DNA of 64,000 bases from UBA4582 sp013204195 (GCA_963925735.1 CAWUUH010000021.1:25827-89826), one strand, 5' to 3'; shown: positions 54,319-62,566, counted from the first letter of the stretch. The notes: generated by a model from the letters alone, not told the origin. Translations and numbers: made by a program.

Positions 54319-55269
54319 TTAGAGCTCATCGGCTTTGCCTCGAAAGTAAACCGCGCCATAGACCAGCAGCGCCGCAAGCACCAGGCTCACCAAAAATTCA
54401 ATACTGAGAAACTGCTGAAACATATCGCTAACCCCACCGGATAGTCGAGAGATCAACCCACCCGGGAAAGAATGCTCTTTGATAAACACTCTTACCCATT
54501 CACCTTGCGTAAAGAGCGCCTCAAGCATGACCAACACGATTGGAATGCCTATCACCCAGACCAAGGGAATCGAACGCGCCCAAGACGAAACAAAAACAAT
54601 CCAGGCAAAAAACGGCAGACACCAACACGCCACAAAAACGAAGAAGGCCGTCATCTGCAGCCAACGCGTAATGATATGGGCCGGCGCGACAAACGTCTGC
54701 CAGGTATCAACCGAGTATCCCAGAGCAACCACCACCGTCGTTAGAAACAGGATGAGCTGGAGCGCCATCATTGCCATGAAGTAGATGGCAGGCACCACAA
54801 CGAGACCTGTCAGTAGCTTCGCGATGACAGTCATGGCATCCGACACGGGCATGGATTTCCAGAATAAAATGCTGCGATCTTTGCGTTCGTCATACAAACA
54901 GGTCAAAAAATACATGAACACCACAACCCAGAGCACCGGCACCAGCGGCGTCGCAATCAAAAGATAAACTGAGTTGAGCATTCGCTCGCGTTGCTCATCT
55001 GGCAATAACGCGAACTGGCTGACCTGCTCACCAAACAAAGCGTTCACGGGCACATTCGAATATTCATTGGTTTCGCTGCGGTGATGCAGCCCCTCTTCAT
55101 TCATCTGGATACTGCCGCTGACAATCATATCGCTGCCAGCAATTTGCACCAAACCGACTGCGGCAATCAGAAAAAATGTCAGCAACACCAGAATGATCAA
55201 CGGTAAGTAGAAAAATGTCTTGCGGTGTTCCCAAAACTCACGCTTTAACAAAATGGGCAACATATTCAT
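54319..55269 (-). CDS. ABC transporter permease (ABC-2 type)
   Basis: A 316-residue permease with an N-terminal membrane helix (FFYLPLIILVLLTFFLIAAV), a large extracytoplasmic loop (about 35-105), then five more helices. VFMYFLTCLYDERKDRSILFWKSMPVSD is the region that typically contacts the ATPase, seen here as DERKDRSILFWKS. It overlaps the ATPase gene by 4 bp and forms the last gene of the GntR-ATPase-permease cassette. The substrate is unknown. Confidence 0.9.
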   Translation of the reverse strand: MNMLPILLKREFWEHRKTFFYLPLIILVLLTFFLIAAVGLVQIAGSDMIVSGSIQMNEEGLHHRSETNEYSNVPVNALFGEQVSQFALLPDEQRERMLNSVYLLIATPLVPVLWVVVFMYFLTCLYDERKDRSILFWKSMPVSDAMTVIAKLLTGLVVVPAIYFMAMMALQLILFLTTVVVALGYSVDTWQTFVAPAHIITRWLQMTAFFVFVACWCLPFFAWIVFVSSWARSIPLVWVIGIPIVLVMLEALFTQGEWVRVFIKEHSFPGGLISRLSGGVSDMFQQFLSIEFLVSLVLAALLVYGAVYFRGKADEL

Positions 55270-56144
55270 GATTGACCTCGCTGCAGACCCTGATTTTTTT
55301 GTAATTTGGCGACGAACAGGTCGGCGACACTGGGCACATGCAACTCACCTAAACCCGCCAGACTGGCCCGGTTGGCGCCTTCAAAAATCATACACTTACG
55401 ACCCAAAAGATCTCGCACATGAATCGGCTGCAACGCCTCGGCAGCGGCTACTTGGTCAGATTCCACCCACACTTCTGTAAAGACATTGGCCAGCTCATCC
55501 ATCGCACTATCCAACACGATACGACCTTGATCGATAAATAACAGATGAGACAACAGCGACTCGATTTCTTCGACCTGATGAGTACTGATAATAATGCTGG
55601 TCTCATGATCAAAATAGTCATTCAGCAAGCGATCATAAAAAGCTTTTCGATAGAGTATATCCAGTCCCAGAGTCGGCTCATCGAGCACTAACAAATCAAC
55701 GTCAATCGCCATGACCAACGCCAGGTGCAGTTGCGTCACCATGCCTTTCGATAGCTGCTTTACCTTCTGCCGATAATTACGGATATTGGTCTCTGCCAGC
55801 AAGGCCTCGGCTTTTTGACGGTTGAAACGCGGATGTACGCCCTCGACGTAATCCAACGCTTCGCCAACAGACAACCAACGGGGCAAGATACCAACGTCGG
55901 CCACAAAGCAAACATTTTCCATAACATGATGCCGACCAGTGCGCGGATCGTGTCCCAACACATTCAATTGACCCTCAAAATCAGTCAGGCCCAGAAGGGC
56001 TTTCAGGGTTGTGGTTTTACCCGCACCATTGGGCCCAATAAGACCCACAATTGAACCCTTTTGAATCGTGAAGTTGATATCCTCAAGGGCTGCAAAACCA
56101 CCATAACGTTTCGATACGCCTTGCGCCTGAACAACGATACTCAT
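55266..56144 (-). CDS. ABC transporter ATP-binding protein
   Basis: A 292-residue ATPase. Walker A is GPNGAGKTT (near 37-45), and the ABC signature reads LSKGMVTQLHLALVMA, a variant of LSGGQ. Walker B is LLVLDEPTLGLD and the switch His is in ISTHQVEE. It closely resembles YtrB-type exporters regulated by YtrA. It is coupled on both sides by 4-bp overlaps with the regulator and permease. Confidence 0.95.
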   Translation of the reverse strand: MSIVVQAQGVSKRYGGFAALEDINFTIQKGSIVGLIGPNGAGKTTTLKALLGLTDFEGQLNVLGHDPRTGRHHVMENVCFVADVGILPRWLSVGEALDYVEGVHPRFNRQKAEALLAETNIRNYRQKVKQLSKGMVTQLHLALVMAIDVDLLVLDEPTLGLDILYRKAFYDRLLNDYFDHETSIIISTHQVEEIESLLSHLLFIDQGRIVLDSAMDELANVFTEVWVESDQVAAAEALQPIHVRDLLGRKCMIFEGANRASLAGLGELHVPSVADLFVAKLQKNQGLQRGQS

Positions 56145-56503
56145 GCCTTAGTACTCCTGGTCGCTAGTAATGTAGAGGCAGACAATCCCAACCGCACAAT
56201 CTTATCGCTGATTCGGGGCCACTCTTGGGTCAAAAACTTCTCTCGTTCGACGGTCACCAAGCGCTCGCTGGCACCTTCTGTCACAAACATGCCGAGACCA
56301 CGGCGCTTTTCCACGAGGCCATCGTCCACCAACAACTGGTAGGCCTTGGAGACGGTAACGGGGTTAATTCGATGATCACTGGCAATCTGCCGAACCGAGG
56401 GCAACGGATCGCCGTCGTGGTAGATGCCTTCCAGCATCAATTCGACAATGCGGTCTCGTAATTGCCGATAGATGGGATCTGTATCGTTCCAGCTGATTTG
56501 CAT
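56141..56503 (-). CDS. GntR-family (YtrA-type) transcription regulator
   Basis: A 120-residue regulator made of the GntR winged helix (residues 9-77: YRQLRDRIVELMLEG, LPSVRQIASDHRINPVTVSKAYQLL in pieces) and only a short C-terminal helix, the YtrA subclass. These repressors usually control the ABC transporter encoded with them and respond to envelope stress or cell-wall antibiotics. A strong inverted repeat 13-44 nt upstream of its start is the likely operator. Confidence 0.93.
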   Translation of the reverse strand: MQISWNDTDPIYRQLRDRIVELMLEGIYHDGDPLPSVRQIASDHRINPVTVSKAYQLLVDDGLVEKRRGLGMFVTEGASERLVTVEREKFLTQEWPRISDKIVRLGLSASTLLATRSTKA

Positions 56504-56515
56504 CAGTCATTAGCC

Positions 56516-56547
56516 ATATAGTTATGTGGTGTTGTAGTTAACTATAT
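56516..56547. promoter_or_regulatory. Inverted-repeat operator of the GntR/ABC cassette
   Basis: ATATAGTTA (56516-56524) pairs with TAACTATAT (56539-56547) perfectly. The second arm overlaps TAGTTAACTA (56535-56544), a perfect 10-bp palindrome. It starts 13 bp upstream of the regulator's ATG, as expected for autorepression by a YtrA-like dimer. Confidence 0.6.
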
Positions 56548-56606
56548 CACTATACTTAAAACCGTCAACCCCTTTAACGGATAAGTTGCTGAAAAGCCCA
56601 ATCAAT

Positions 56607-56630
56607 TAGCGGATTAACTAGCGGATTAAC
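56607..56630. repeat. 12-bp tandem duplication, two copies
   Basis: TAGCGGATTAAC occurs twice in succession in the spacer between the GntR cassette and the murG-like gene. Confidence 0.9.
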
Positions 56631-56650
56631 TTAGAAAACAAACCAGAAAA

Positions 56651-57730
56651 TCAACTCGCCGTCTCTCCAGCGGCCTGACTGATGAGCCCAGTGATCACCG
56701 CGACGCTATCACGAACCTCAAAGGTGGCCAGTCGCGCTGCGATCGCGGCACGCTGCGAGTAAACCTTGTGGACGCTGCTTAGTAGAGCGCTCTGACTCAG
56801 TTGATCCTCGAGTAATACCTCACTCATGCCAGCCTCCTGAAATATCCTGGCGTTAATTAACTGATCACCGCGACTTGCCGCCGCTGTCAAAGGCACCAAA
56901 ATATGCGGCGTGCGAGTGATCAGCAATTCATAAATACTGTTCGCACCGGCTCTTGAAATGACCAGATCAGCCGCAGCAAGCACGTCGCCAAAGCCGTCAT
57001 GAATATATTCACGTTGAACATAGCCGGGCCTGGCGTTCAGACTCGAATCGAGATTGCCCGCCCCCACTACATGCACCAAATCAAACTGCTCGAGCAGATC
57101 CGCCAAACTCTGCCGAACTAATCGATTAATCACATTCGCGCCAAGGCTGCCGCCAAACACCAGCAACAGTGGCTTTTCCCCGGTGAGCCCAAGCTCAGCT
57201 CGAGCCCGCGACGGATCACCCTGCAGCAGACGGCTTCTCACCGGCGAACCCGTGACAACAACCTTACCCACTGGCAGATAATCGGTGGTCTGGGGGAAAT
57301 TGACACAGATCCAGCGAGAGAATGGAAAGCACAACTTGTTAGCCAGCCCTGGGGTCATATCCGATTCGTGACTGATCACCGGAATGCGACAGATCCACGC
57401 GGCGATGACCAGTGGTACTGCCACGAAGCCACCTTTGGAAAACACAACATCAGGCTGCAATCGCAAGCACAGCCACAGGCTCTGCAGGAAACCCCAAACA
57501 ATAAACATCGGGTCGATGAAATTTTGCCAGGAAAAATACCGCCGCAGCTTACCCGTCATAATTCCATGGAAGGGAATATTCAACGGCTCGATCAGCTGAC
57601 GCTCTATCCCTGTGCGCGAGCCCACATAGTGGATCTGCCAGTGCCGCGCCTTAAGCGCGTCAATTAACGCCATATTGGGCGTCACATGACCGGCAGTACC
57701 ACCACCGGTAAATAGGACTCGCTTACTCAC
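56651..57730 (-). CDS. MurG-like glycosyltransferase paralogue
   Basis: A 359-residue GT28-family enzyme. The N-terminal loop is GGGTAGHVTP (MurG: GGGTGGH), the acceptor loop DVVFSKGGFVAVPLVIAA, and the second glycine loop GGSLGANVINRL. The donor-site helix reads SRAGANSIYELL. It resembles the MurG type that makes lipid II, yet lies outside any dcw (division/cell-wall) cluster, after perM and hda. The GTG at 57730 has GAGAG about 7 nt upstream; GTG 57754 is the other option. It may be a paralogue with a different acceptor. Confidence 0.85.
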   Translation of the reverse strand: MSKRVLFTGGGTAGHVTPNMALIDALKARHWQIHYVGSRTGIERQLIEPLNIPFHGIMTGKLRRYFSWQNFIDPMFIVWGFLQSLWLCLRLQPDVVFSKGGFVAVPLVIAAWICRIPVISHESDMTPGLANKLCFPFSRWICVNFPQTTDYLPVGKVVVTGSPVRSRLLQGDPSRARAELGLTGEKPLLLVFGGSLGANVINRLVRQSLADLLEQFDLVHVVGAGNLDSSLNARPGYVQREYIHDGFGDVLAAADLVISRAGANSIYELLITRTPHILVPLTAAASRGDQLINARIFQEAGMSEVLLEDQLSQSALLSSVHKVYSQRAAIAARLATFEVRDSVAVITGLISQAAGETAS

Positions 57731-57745
57731 GGGCTGACTCTCAAT

Positions 57746-57771
57746 AGGTAGCACTCAAAAGGTAGCACTCA
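57746..57771. repeat. 12-bp direct repeat, 14-bp period
   Basis: AGGTAGCACTCA is found at 57746-57757 and 57760-57771. The second copy contains the hda stop codon and the first the upstream GTG candidate of the murG-like gene, so the duplication has shaped this gene junction. Confidence 0.9.
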
Positions 57772-58449
57772 CAAATTCAGGATTTGCTTGGCGAAGGGGA
57801 TCGTTATTTTCTTCTGATGGCGCAGGGACTCGATCTCCAACTGCTCCAACATGTTAACCAAGTTGCTCATATCCCGCGCAGCGCGACTCATAATATATTG
57901 GCCAACATCATCGCTCAGGACAAAGCCTCGGCCTTTGGCCCACTGCTGCAGAACAACGAGCTTCTGCGCATCATTCAGCACATCTGTTTCAACAGCTATG
58001 GCACCCAGCAATCGCGAGTGCAGGTCCGGTAATTTGACGGGTAACTGGCGGGCTGACTGATGGGCCGCGATAATAATTCTTTTACCACCATCCTTGATGC
58101 CGTTGATCAAATGAAATAGCGCCTCCTCCCAGTCTTGTCTGCCAACAATCAAATCAACGTCGTCGATGCAGACCAGCGGCATAGCATCGAGCTGCTGCAA
58201 TATTTCGGCTGATAATTTGTCGAGATTAGATAGATAAATACCACCGGTGACACCCTGACAACAAGCCTGCAACAAATGGCTAAGCCCGGTTTGATGAGGC
58301 CCCCACAGATAAACCAACTGACCCGGATGAGCAAGACGCGTTTTGGCTTCCCCCACATAATTGGCGAAGGTTGCATCATCGCGCAACGTAATATCCAGGG
58401 CTAATTGTTGAGTTGGGTTCTTCAAGTTAGGACTCGTCACGGACTTCAT
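57769..58449 (-). CDS. hda: DnaA regulatory inactivator Hda
   Basis: A 226-residue AAA+ protein related to DnaA domain III that, with the loaded sliding clamp, triggers ATP hydrolysis by DnaA. A clamp-binding-like QQLALDI is near the N-terminus, before LRDDATFANYV. Walker B is VCIDDVDLI. The P-loop reads WGPHQTGLSHLL, where E. coli Hda has GAGRSHLL, so the Arg/Lys is Leu. ATG 58449 is chosen by this alignment; the frame runs on to 58608. It overlaps the perM end by 23 bp. Confidence 0.9.
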   Translation of the reverse strand: MKSVTSPNLKNPTQQLALDITLRDDATFANYVGEAKTRLAHPGQLVYLWGPHQTGLSHLLQACCQGVTGGIYLSNLDKLSAEILQQLDAMPLVCIDDVDLIVGRQDWEEALFHLINGIKDGGKRIIIAAHQSARQLPVKLPDLHSRLLGAIAVETDVLNDAQKLVVLQQWAKGRGFVLSDDVGQYIMSRAARDMSNLVNMLEQLEIESLRHQKKITIPFAKQILNL

Positions 58450-59506
58450 AATAGGGACTATCTTTATAGCGATCATAGATATGCCGTACGAACACCATGA
58501 TGACCGCGGCGATAGGTAGCGCCAACAAGACGCCAACAAAGCCGAACAATTGACCACCGGCCAGAATCGCAAAAATAACCGCCACGGGGTGCAGACCAAT
58601 TCGATCACCCACCAGCATGGGCGTCATGACAGAACCCTCTAACAATTGGCCAAAACCAAATACCAAACACACATAAAGCAACGGTAATGGCTCCTGAAAT
58701 TGCAACACCGCGGCAATGCTGGCGGCCAAGATGCCAATAATAAAACCCAGATAAGGCACCAGGCTTGCGAGCCCGGCCAGCATACCGATCAGCAGCGCAA
58801 GATCTAGTCCAACGATGGACAAACCCAAAGCATAAATGCAACCCAACAGAAACATGATCAGTAGTTGGCCGCGCATGAAGGCACTCAAGACCTCGTCACA
58901 CTCCTTAACTAAGCTCACCGCCGTGGCCTCGAGCTGACGAGGTATCATGTTGTGAATCCGCTCAACCAGTAGATCCCAGTCTCGTAGTAAATAGAATGCC
59001 ACCACCGGGATCAGGGCAAAGTTCATCAGCCAACCCAGCAGGGTCAAACCAGAGGACGTGACCTCTGCCAAAACACGACCCGCCAGACCACCTGCCTGTT
59101 GCCAGTTTTGAGCCAGCCGGGCCTTGAGTTCCACCAATTTAATATCGAACGGATCAACGCCAAAGTTCTCAAGCAGCACAGGGCTAACGTGGAGTTGCAA
59201 CAACGCGAGAAAACTGGGGATATCCTCGATCAAACGACCTATTTCACGGGTCAGCATCGGTAACAGAACGAGGAAAGCGATACCGACCAGGACAAAGAAA
59301 ACGACGAATACAAGCAAAACGGCACTGGCTCTTCCCAGTTTATAGCGCTGCAACCTATCCACTACCGGATCACCCAGATACGCCAGCGCCAACCCCACCA
59401 GAAATGGCGTTAGTATTGGCTGGAGCAGGTAAATCAACAGAAACAGGCCTGCCACGCTCAACAGTAAGAATAATTTTTGCGTACTAGTCATAACCAATGT
59501 GGGCAT
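58427..59506 (-). CDS. AI-2E family (PerM) membrane transporter
   Basis: A 359-residue protein with about seven to eight transmembrane helices. LLSVAGLFLLIYLLQPILTPFL at the start, FALIPVVAFYLLRDWD in the middle, LVPYLGFIIGI and the late EGSVMTPMLVGDRIGLHPVAVIFA (in pieces) are PerM signatures. The family includes TqsA and Na/H antiporters. An upstream AAGG sits right before the ATG, so the Met five codons in is also possible. PerM next to hda is the common gammaproteobacterial order. Confidence 0.93.
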   Translation of the reverse strand: MPTLVMTSTQKLFLLLSVAGLFLLIYLLQPILTPFLVGLALAYLGDPVVDRLQRYKLGRASAVLLVFVVFFVLVGIAFLVLLPMLTREIGRLIEDIPSFLALLQLHVSPVLLENFGVDPFDIKLVELKARLAQNWQQAGGLAGRVLAEVTSSGLTLLGWLMNFALIPVVAFYLLRDWDLLVERIHNMIPRQLEATAVSLVKECDEVLSAFMRGQLLIMFLLGCIYALGLSIVGLDLALLIGMLAGLASLVPYLGFIIGILAASIAAVLQFQEPLPLLYVCLVFGFGQLLEGSVMTPMLVGDRIGLHPVAVIFAILAGGQLFGFVGVLLALPIAAVIMVFVRHIYDRYKDSPYYEVRDES

Positions 59507-59512
59507 ACCTTA

Positions 59513-59545
59513 GTGAGAGTAGCTTCGTGAGAGTAGCTTCGTGAG
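59513..59545. repeat. 14-bp tandem repeat, about 2.4 copies
   Basis: GTGAGAGTAGCTTC is repeated at 59513-59526 and 59527-59540, followed by a partial copy. It lies just upstream of the perM start on the minus strand and downstream of the DUF2066 gene. Confidence 0.9.
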
Positions 59546-59593
59546 AAAAAATTATTCAATACCGGCTGCAACGAATCGGATTCGGCACTCGGG

Positions 59594-60685
59594 TTACAAC
59601 AACCAACGATAGTGCAACGCCCCATCGCCGCGAATCAGGCTGCCATCATTCTCCAACAGCATTTTCTCATCCAGTTGAATGATCTCGATCAACTGCTGGC
59701 TTTGACCTTCTGTCACCAAGCGCAGTCGCAATTCCGAGCCTCTGACACCAACCACCACGCTGTTGAGCACCGGCGCTAGCGACTCTAGGTATTGGCTGAC
59801 ACGAGCATAGTCCTCGAGACTATCAATACCATCGACACTGACCAAAATACTACCCTGGGACGAATCTAGCGCGTAACGGGCAGCCAGATCGTCAGCCAGG
59901 TGATCGACTAGGTCGGCCATCAGATCATCTTCAGAAAACCCGCTATTGTCATACTCGAGCCAGTTCTCGTCCAATTTGTAGGACCAAAACCCAACCCACC
60001 GACCCATTGGGTCTCGTTGGATTCGACCGGACAACACCACATCGGGATTGTAACGGGCCGATGCCTGCTCAATCTTACTCTGGAAAGCACCCCAAACTTC
60101 TGCGCTCGATAACTGATTGGCGTCCTCAAGATCCAATAGCGGATATAAAACCGGCACCCCACGAAATTTAGCATGGATATTCAGCGCCGCTGGCAGTTGA
60201 GATGCATCCTGCTCAGCCAGCAGGCGTCGACTGCTCCCATCTGATACAGCTATCCAGGCCAGGACACTGGGCCGGTTACTACCCCAAATAGGGAACCCAG
60301 CCTGACGCAGCAAGCGAGCGATGGCACTGGGCTCAAAGGTCAGGCGTAAAATCCTCGCAGGTACCTGCGCATCACCGAACTGCAGTGTACGATCCGTCGA
60401 CTCAAAGCTGTATTGGTAATAGTAAGACTCGGGGTGCTGCAGCGAGGCAACCACTTGTGGGCTACCTTCAATGGCGCGCGTCCCTGAGACTCGCACTAGG
60501 ACCTGTAGCAATCCGGCACGAGCGCCACCCACTAACTGCGCGTCATCCTGTGAGTTGACGAGCACCTCAGCGACGTATAGGTCATCCATATTGACCGCCA
60601 GTACTGACTGCACCCAGAGACCCAACAGCAGCGCCCAAAAACCTCGACGACAGCCAGACCAGCACCAATGTGAACTATTATTAAT
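59594..60685 (-). CDS. DUF2066 exported protein, likely non-AUG start
   Basis: A protein of about 363 residues. A Trp-rich signal peptide (RRGFWALLLGLWVQSVLA, then VNMDDLYV) precedes a DUF2066 domain: LLQVLVRVSGTRAIEG, SYYYQYSFES, RILRLTFEPSAIARLLRQAGFPIWG (in pieces). No ATG, GTG or TTG lies shortly before the signal peptide. AAGGA is 8 nt upstream of an in-frame ATT at 60685, my chosen start; CTG 60691 is too close. The open frame continues to ATG 60775 and 60925. The function is unknown. purM normally sits divergently next to it. Confidence 0.85.
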   Translation of the reverse strand: MNNSSHWCWSGCRRGFWALLLGLWVQSVLAVNMDDLYVAEVLVNSQDDAQLVGGARAGLLQVLVRVSGTRAIEGSPQVVASLQHPESYYYQYSFESTDRTLQFGDAQVPARILRLTFEPSAIARLLRQAGFPIWGSNRPSVLAWIAVSDGSSRRLLAEQDASQLPAALNIHAKFRGVPVLYPLLDLEDANQLSSAEVWGAFQSKIEQASARYNPDVVLSGRIQRDPMGRWVGFWSYKLDENWLEYDNSGFSEDDLMADLVDHLADDLAARYALDSSQGSILVSVDGIDSLEDYARVSQYLESLAPVLNSVVVGVRGSELRLRLVTEGQSQQLIEIIQLDEKMLLENDGSLIRGDGALHYRWLL

Positions 60686-60912
60686 TTGCAGTATCCTTAT
60701 ACTATGCGAGCCCGGCGCGTAGGCTGGCTCTCTGAGCACCTTTATAACAGGAATCAACCCGCGATTACCCAGCATCGATAATATTGTGCTCAATGCTGCC
60801 TGCACTAGACCCGATCCGTGCATCGCTCGTTCGGTTGCCGGTTGCCAGCCTTGATTTTTACATATTTTCTCGACTATTGTACTTGCACTCGTACTTGTCA
60901 CTGAACTTGACC

Positions 60913-60928
60913 GTTGTGCCAGCACAAC
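60913..60928. promoter_or_regulatory. Perfect 7+7 palindrome in the DUF2066/DUF3108 spacer
   Basis: GTTGTGC-CA-GCACAAC is symmetrical with a 2-nt centre, typical of an operator dimer site. It lies about 100 nt before DUF3108 and after a degenerate GTACTTG repeat (60885-60910). The spacer 60686-61029 otherwise shows no gene that I can support. Confidence 0.4.
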
Positions 60929-61029
60929 CTAGAACCTACAAGGGCCATTGCCAGTCACCCATATCTGCTGGGCGCCGCTCCGATCAGGTAGGAATTGTCA
61001 TCGACTAAACAAGGATTTACAAGCAAGTT

Positions 61030-61920
61030 ATGCCACACACCATGTCCAAGAGAACCGCACATACTCATATGATCAGAGTCATGACCGCGCTATTACTGTA
61101 TCTTGGCCTCTGGGCCCAGCCAGCGACCAGTGCCAATACAGTTGGCAGCGACGTCACGATCAAGACTGCAATCTCAACCGAAGTCTCGACCGATGTCTCA
61201 ACCGGTGTCTCAACCGATGTCTCAGCTGCCACTAAGATAGACCAGACTCAAGTGCTTCCAACACCCTTCAGAGCCGTCTACGAGGCCGATTATAAGGGCC
61301 TACCCATTCGCGCAACGGCTATTCGTGAATTGCAACAAAGCGCTGCAAATCAGTTTATCTTATCCTCCACCGCCACTTCGTTTTTTGCCTCTGTCAGCGA
61401 GGTGTCGAACTTAACACTCACAGTGAAAAATCATCTGATACCCATCGAGTATCAATATCACCGCAAGGGCATCGGCAAGAATAGACATACAGCCCTACGT
61501 TTCGACTGGCCGGCCCAGCGGGTAATAGATGAGATTCAGTCGACACCTTGGGCGATGACCATACCGACGGGAACCCTCGATAAGCTGTCTTACCAATTAC
61601 AGATGCGCTATGAACTGCTGACCGCCTACCAACGGGGACAACCCTGGCCGACACTCGCTTACCAGGTTGTCGACGGCGGGGAACTGAAAACCTATAGGTT
61701 TGAGGTGCTGGGCGAGGAAAATGTCGATACGCCCATTGGCCGTTTCTCAGCACTGAAGATTGCCAGGGTACGCACCGATAGTGACCGCACCACTATCTTC
61801 TGGCTTGCTCCCGCCTATGAGTTTCTGCTGGTGCGCTTTCTCCAGGAAGAGCAGAGCGGCGGCTTCGAACTGCTACTCAAAGAAGCCAAATTTCGCGGCG
61901 AGCTTATCGCCGGCACCTGA
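61030..61920 (+). CDS. DUF3108 exported protein
   Basis: A 296-residue protein with a signal peptide (VMTALLLYLGLWAQPATSA) and a DUF3108 domain: FRAVYEADYKGLPIRATAIRE, YHRKGIGKNRHTALRFDW (in pieces), YQLQMRYELL, TPIGRFSALKIARVR, IFWLAPAYEFLLVRF. Residues about 48-67 are a VST(D/E/G) repeat encoded by five 12-bp units. Normally purN and purM lie next to it. The start could be 61030 or the inner ATG 61069 that begins at the signal peptide. Confidence 0.88.
   Translation: MPHTMSKRTAHTHMIRVMTALLLYLGLWAQPATSANTVGSDVTIKTAISTEVSTDVSTGVSTDVSAATKIDQTQVLPTPFRAVYEADYKGLPIRATAIRELQQSAANQFILSSTATSFFASVSEVSNLTLTVKNHLIPIEYQYHRKGIGKNRHTALRFDWPAQRVIDEIQSTPWAMTIPTGTLDKLSYQLQMRYELLTAYQRGQPWPTLAYQVVDGGELKTYRFEVLGEENVDTPIGRFSALKIARVRTDSDRTTIFWLAPAYEFLLVRFLQEEQSGGFELLLKEAKFRGELIAGT
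61171..61230 (+). repeat. Five 12-bp coding repeats in the DUF3108 gene
   Basis: Units like GTCTCAACCGAT at 61171, 61183, 61195, 61207 and 61219 encode VSTD-type tetrapeptides right after the signal peptide. The units differ by one or two bases, except the last, which differs more. Confidence 0.9.
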
Positions 61921-61929
61921 TGCGCGGGC

Positions 61930-62496
61930 TTACGCCCGGGGCAAGGTAACGCCGGTCTGGCCCTGGTATTTGCCGCCACGATCTTTGTAAGACATCTCAC
62001 AAACTTCATCAGACTCGAAAAACAACATTTGAGCCACGCCCTCATTGGCGTAAATTTTAGCCGGCAGTGTGGTTGTATTGGAAAACTCCAGCGTCACATG
62101 GCCTTCCCACTCGGGCTCAAGCGGCGTCACATTAACGATGATCCCACACCGGGCATAGGTCGACTTGCCCAGACAAATTGTCAGCACACTACGCGGGATC
62201 TTAAAATATTCAACGGTCCGGGCCAGCGCAAATGAATTGGGTGGAATAATGCAAACATCACTTTTGATGTCCACAAAACTTCTCTCATCGAAAGCCTTAG
62301 GGTCAACTGTCGCGGAGTGAATATTGGTAAACACCTTAAAATCGTTTGAGCAGCGCACATCATAACCGTAGCTTGATGTCCCATAGGAAATCAGCCGCTG
62401 GCCGCCTGACTCCTTCACCTGTCCCGCCTCGAAAGGCGCGATCATGTCATGTTCTTGCGCCATTTGGCGGATCCAGCGATCTGATTTTATTGCCAT
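61930..62496 (-). CDS. dcd: dCTP deaminase
   Basis: A 188-residue trimeric enzyme turning dCTP into dUTP for dTMP synthesis. SYGTSSYGYDVRCSNDFKVF (the Dcd-specific strand), STYARCGIIVNVTPLEPEWEGH with catalytic Arg and Glu (in pieces), and the C-terminal KYQGQTGVTLPRA match the E. coli enzyme (193 residues). It is convergent with DUF3108 (9 bp apart) and lies downstream of apbC. Confidence 0.96.
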   Translation of the reverse strand: MAIKSDRWIRQMAQEHDMIAPFEAGQVKESGGQRLISYGTSSYGYDVRCSNDFKVFTNIHSATVDPKAFDERSFVDIKSDVCIIPPNSFALARTVEYFKIPRSVLTICLGKSTYARCGIIVNVTPLEPEWEGHVTLEFSNTTTLPAKIYANEGVAQMLFFESDEVCEMSYKDRGGKYQGQTGVTLPRA

Positions 62497-62521
62497 TATT
62501 ACCTCTAGTCAGTAGGTAGAA

Positions 62522-62537
62522 GACGCCTCCGGGCGTC
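62522..62537 (-). terminator. Short GC hairpin after apbC
   Basis: GACGCC (62522-62527) and GGCGTC (62532-62537) make a 6-bp stem with a 4-nt loop (TCCG on the plus strand, CGGA on the minus). Read from apbC it is followed by TTCT, so it is a plausible weak terminator between apbC and dcd. Confidence 0.5.
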
Positions 62538-62566
62538 ATACACAAATGAATTTTGCAGATAATATT

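Noticed and set aside
60784..61008. Possible purM remnant in the DUF2066/DUF3108 spacer
   Set aside because: Translations in the plus-strand frames show nothing like the PurM N-terminus.
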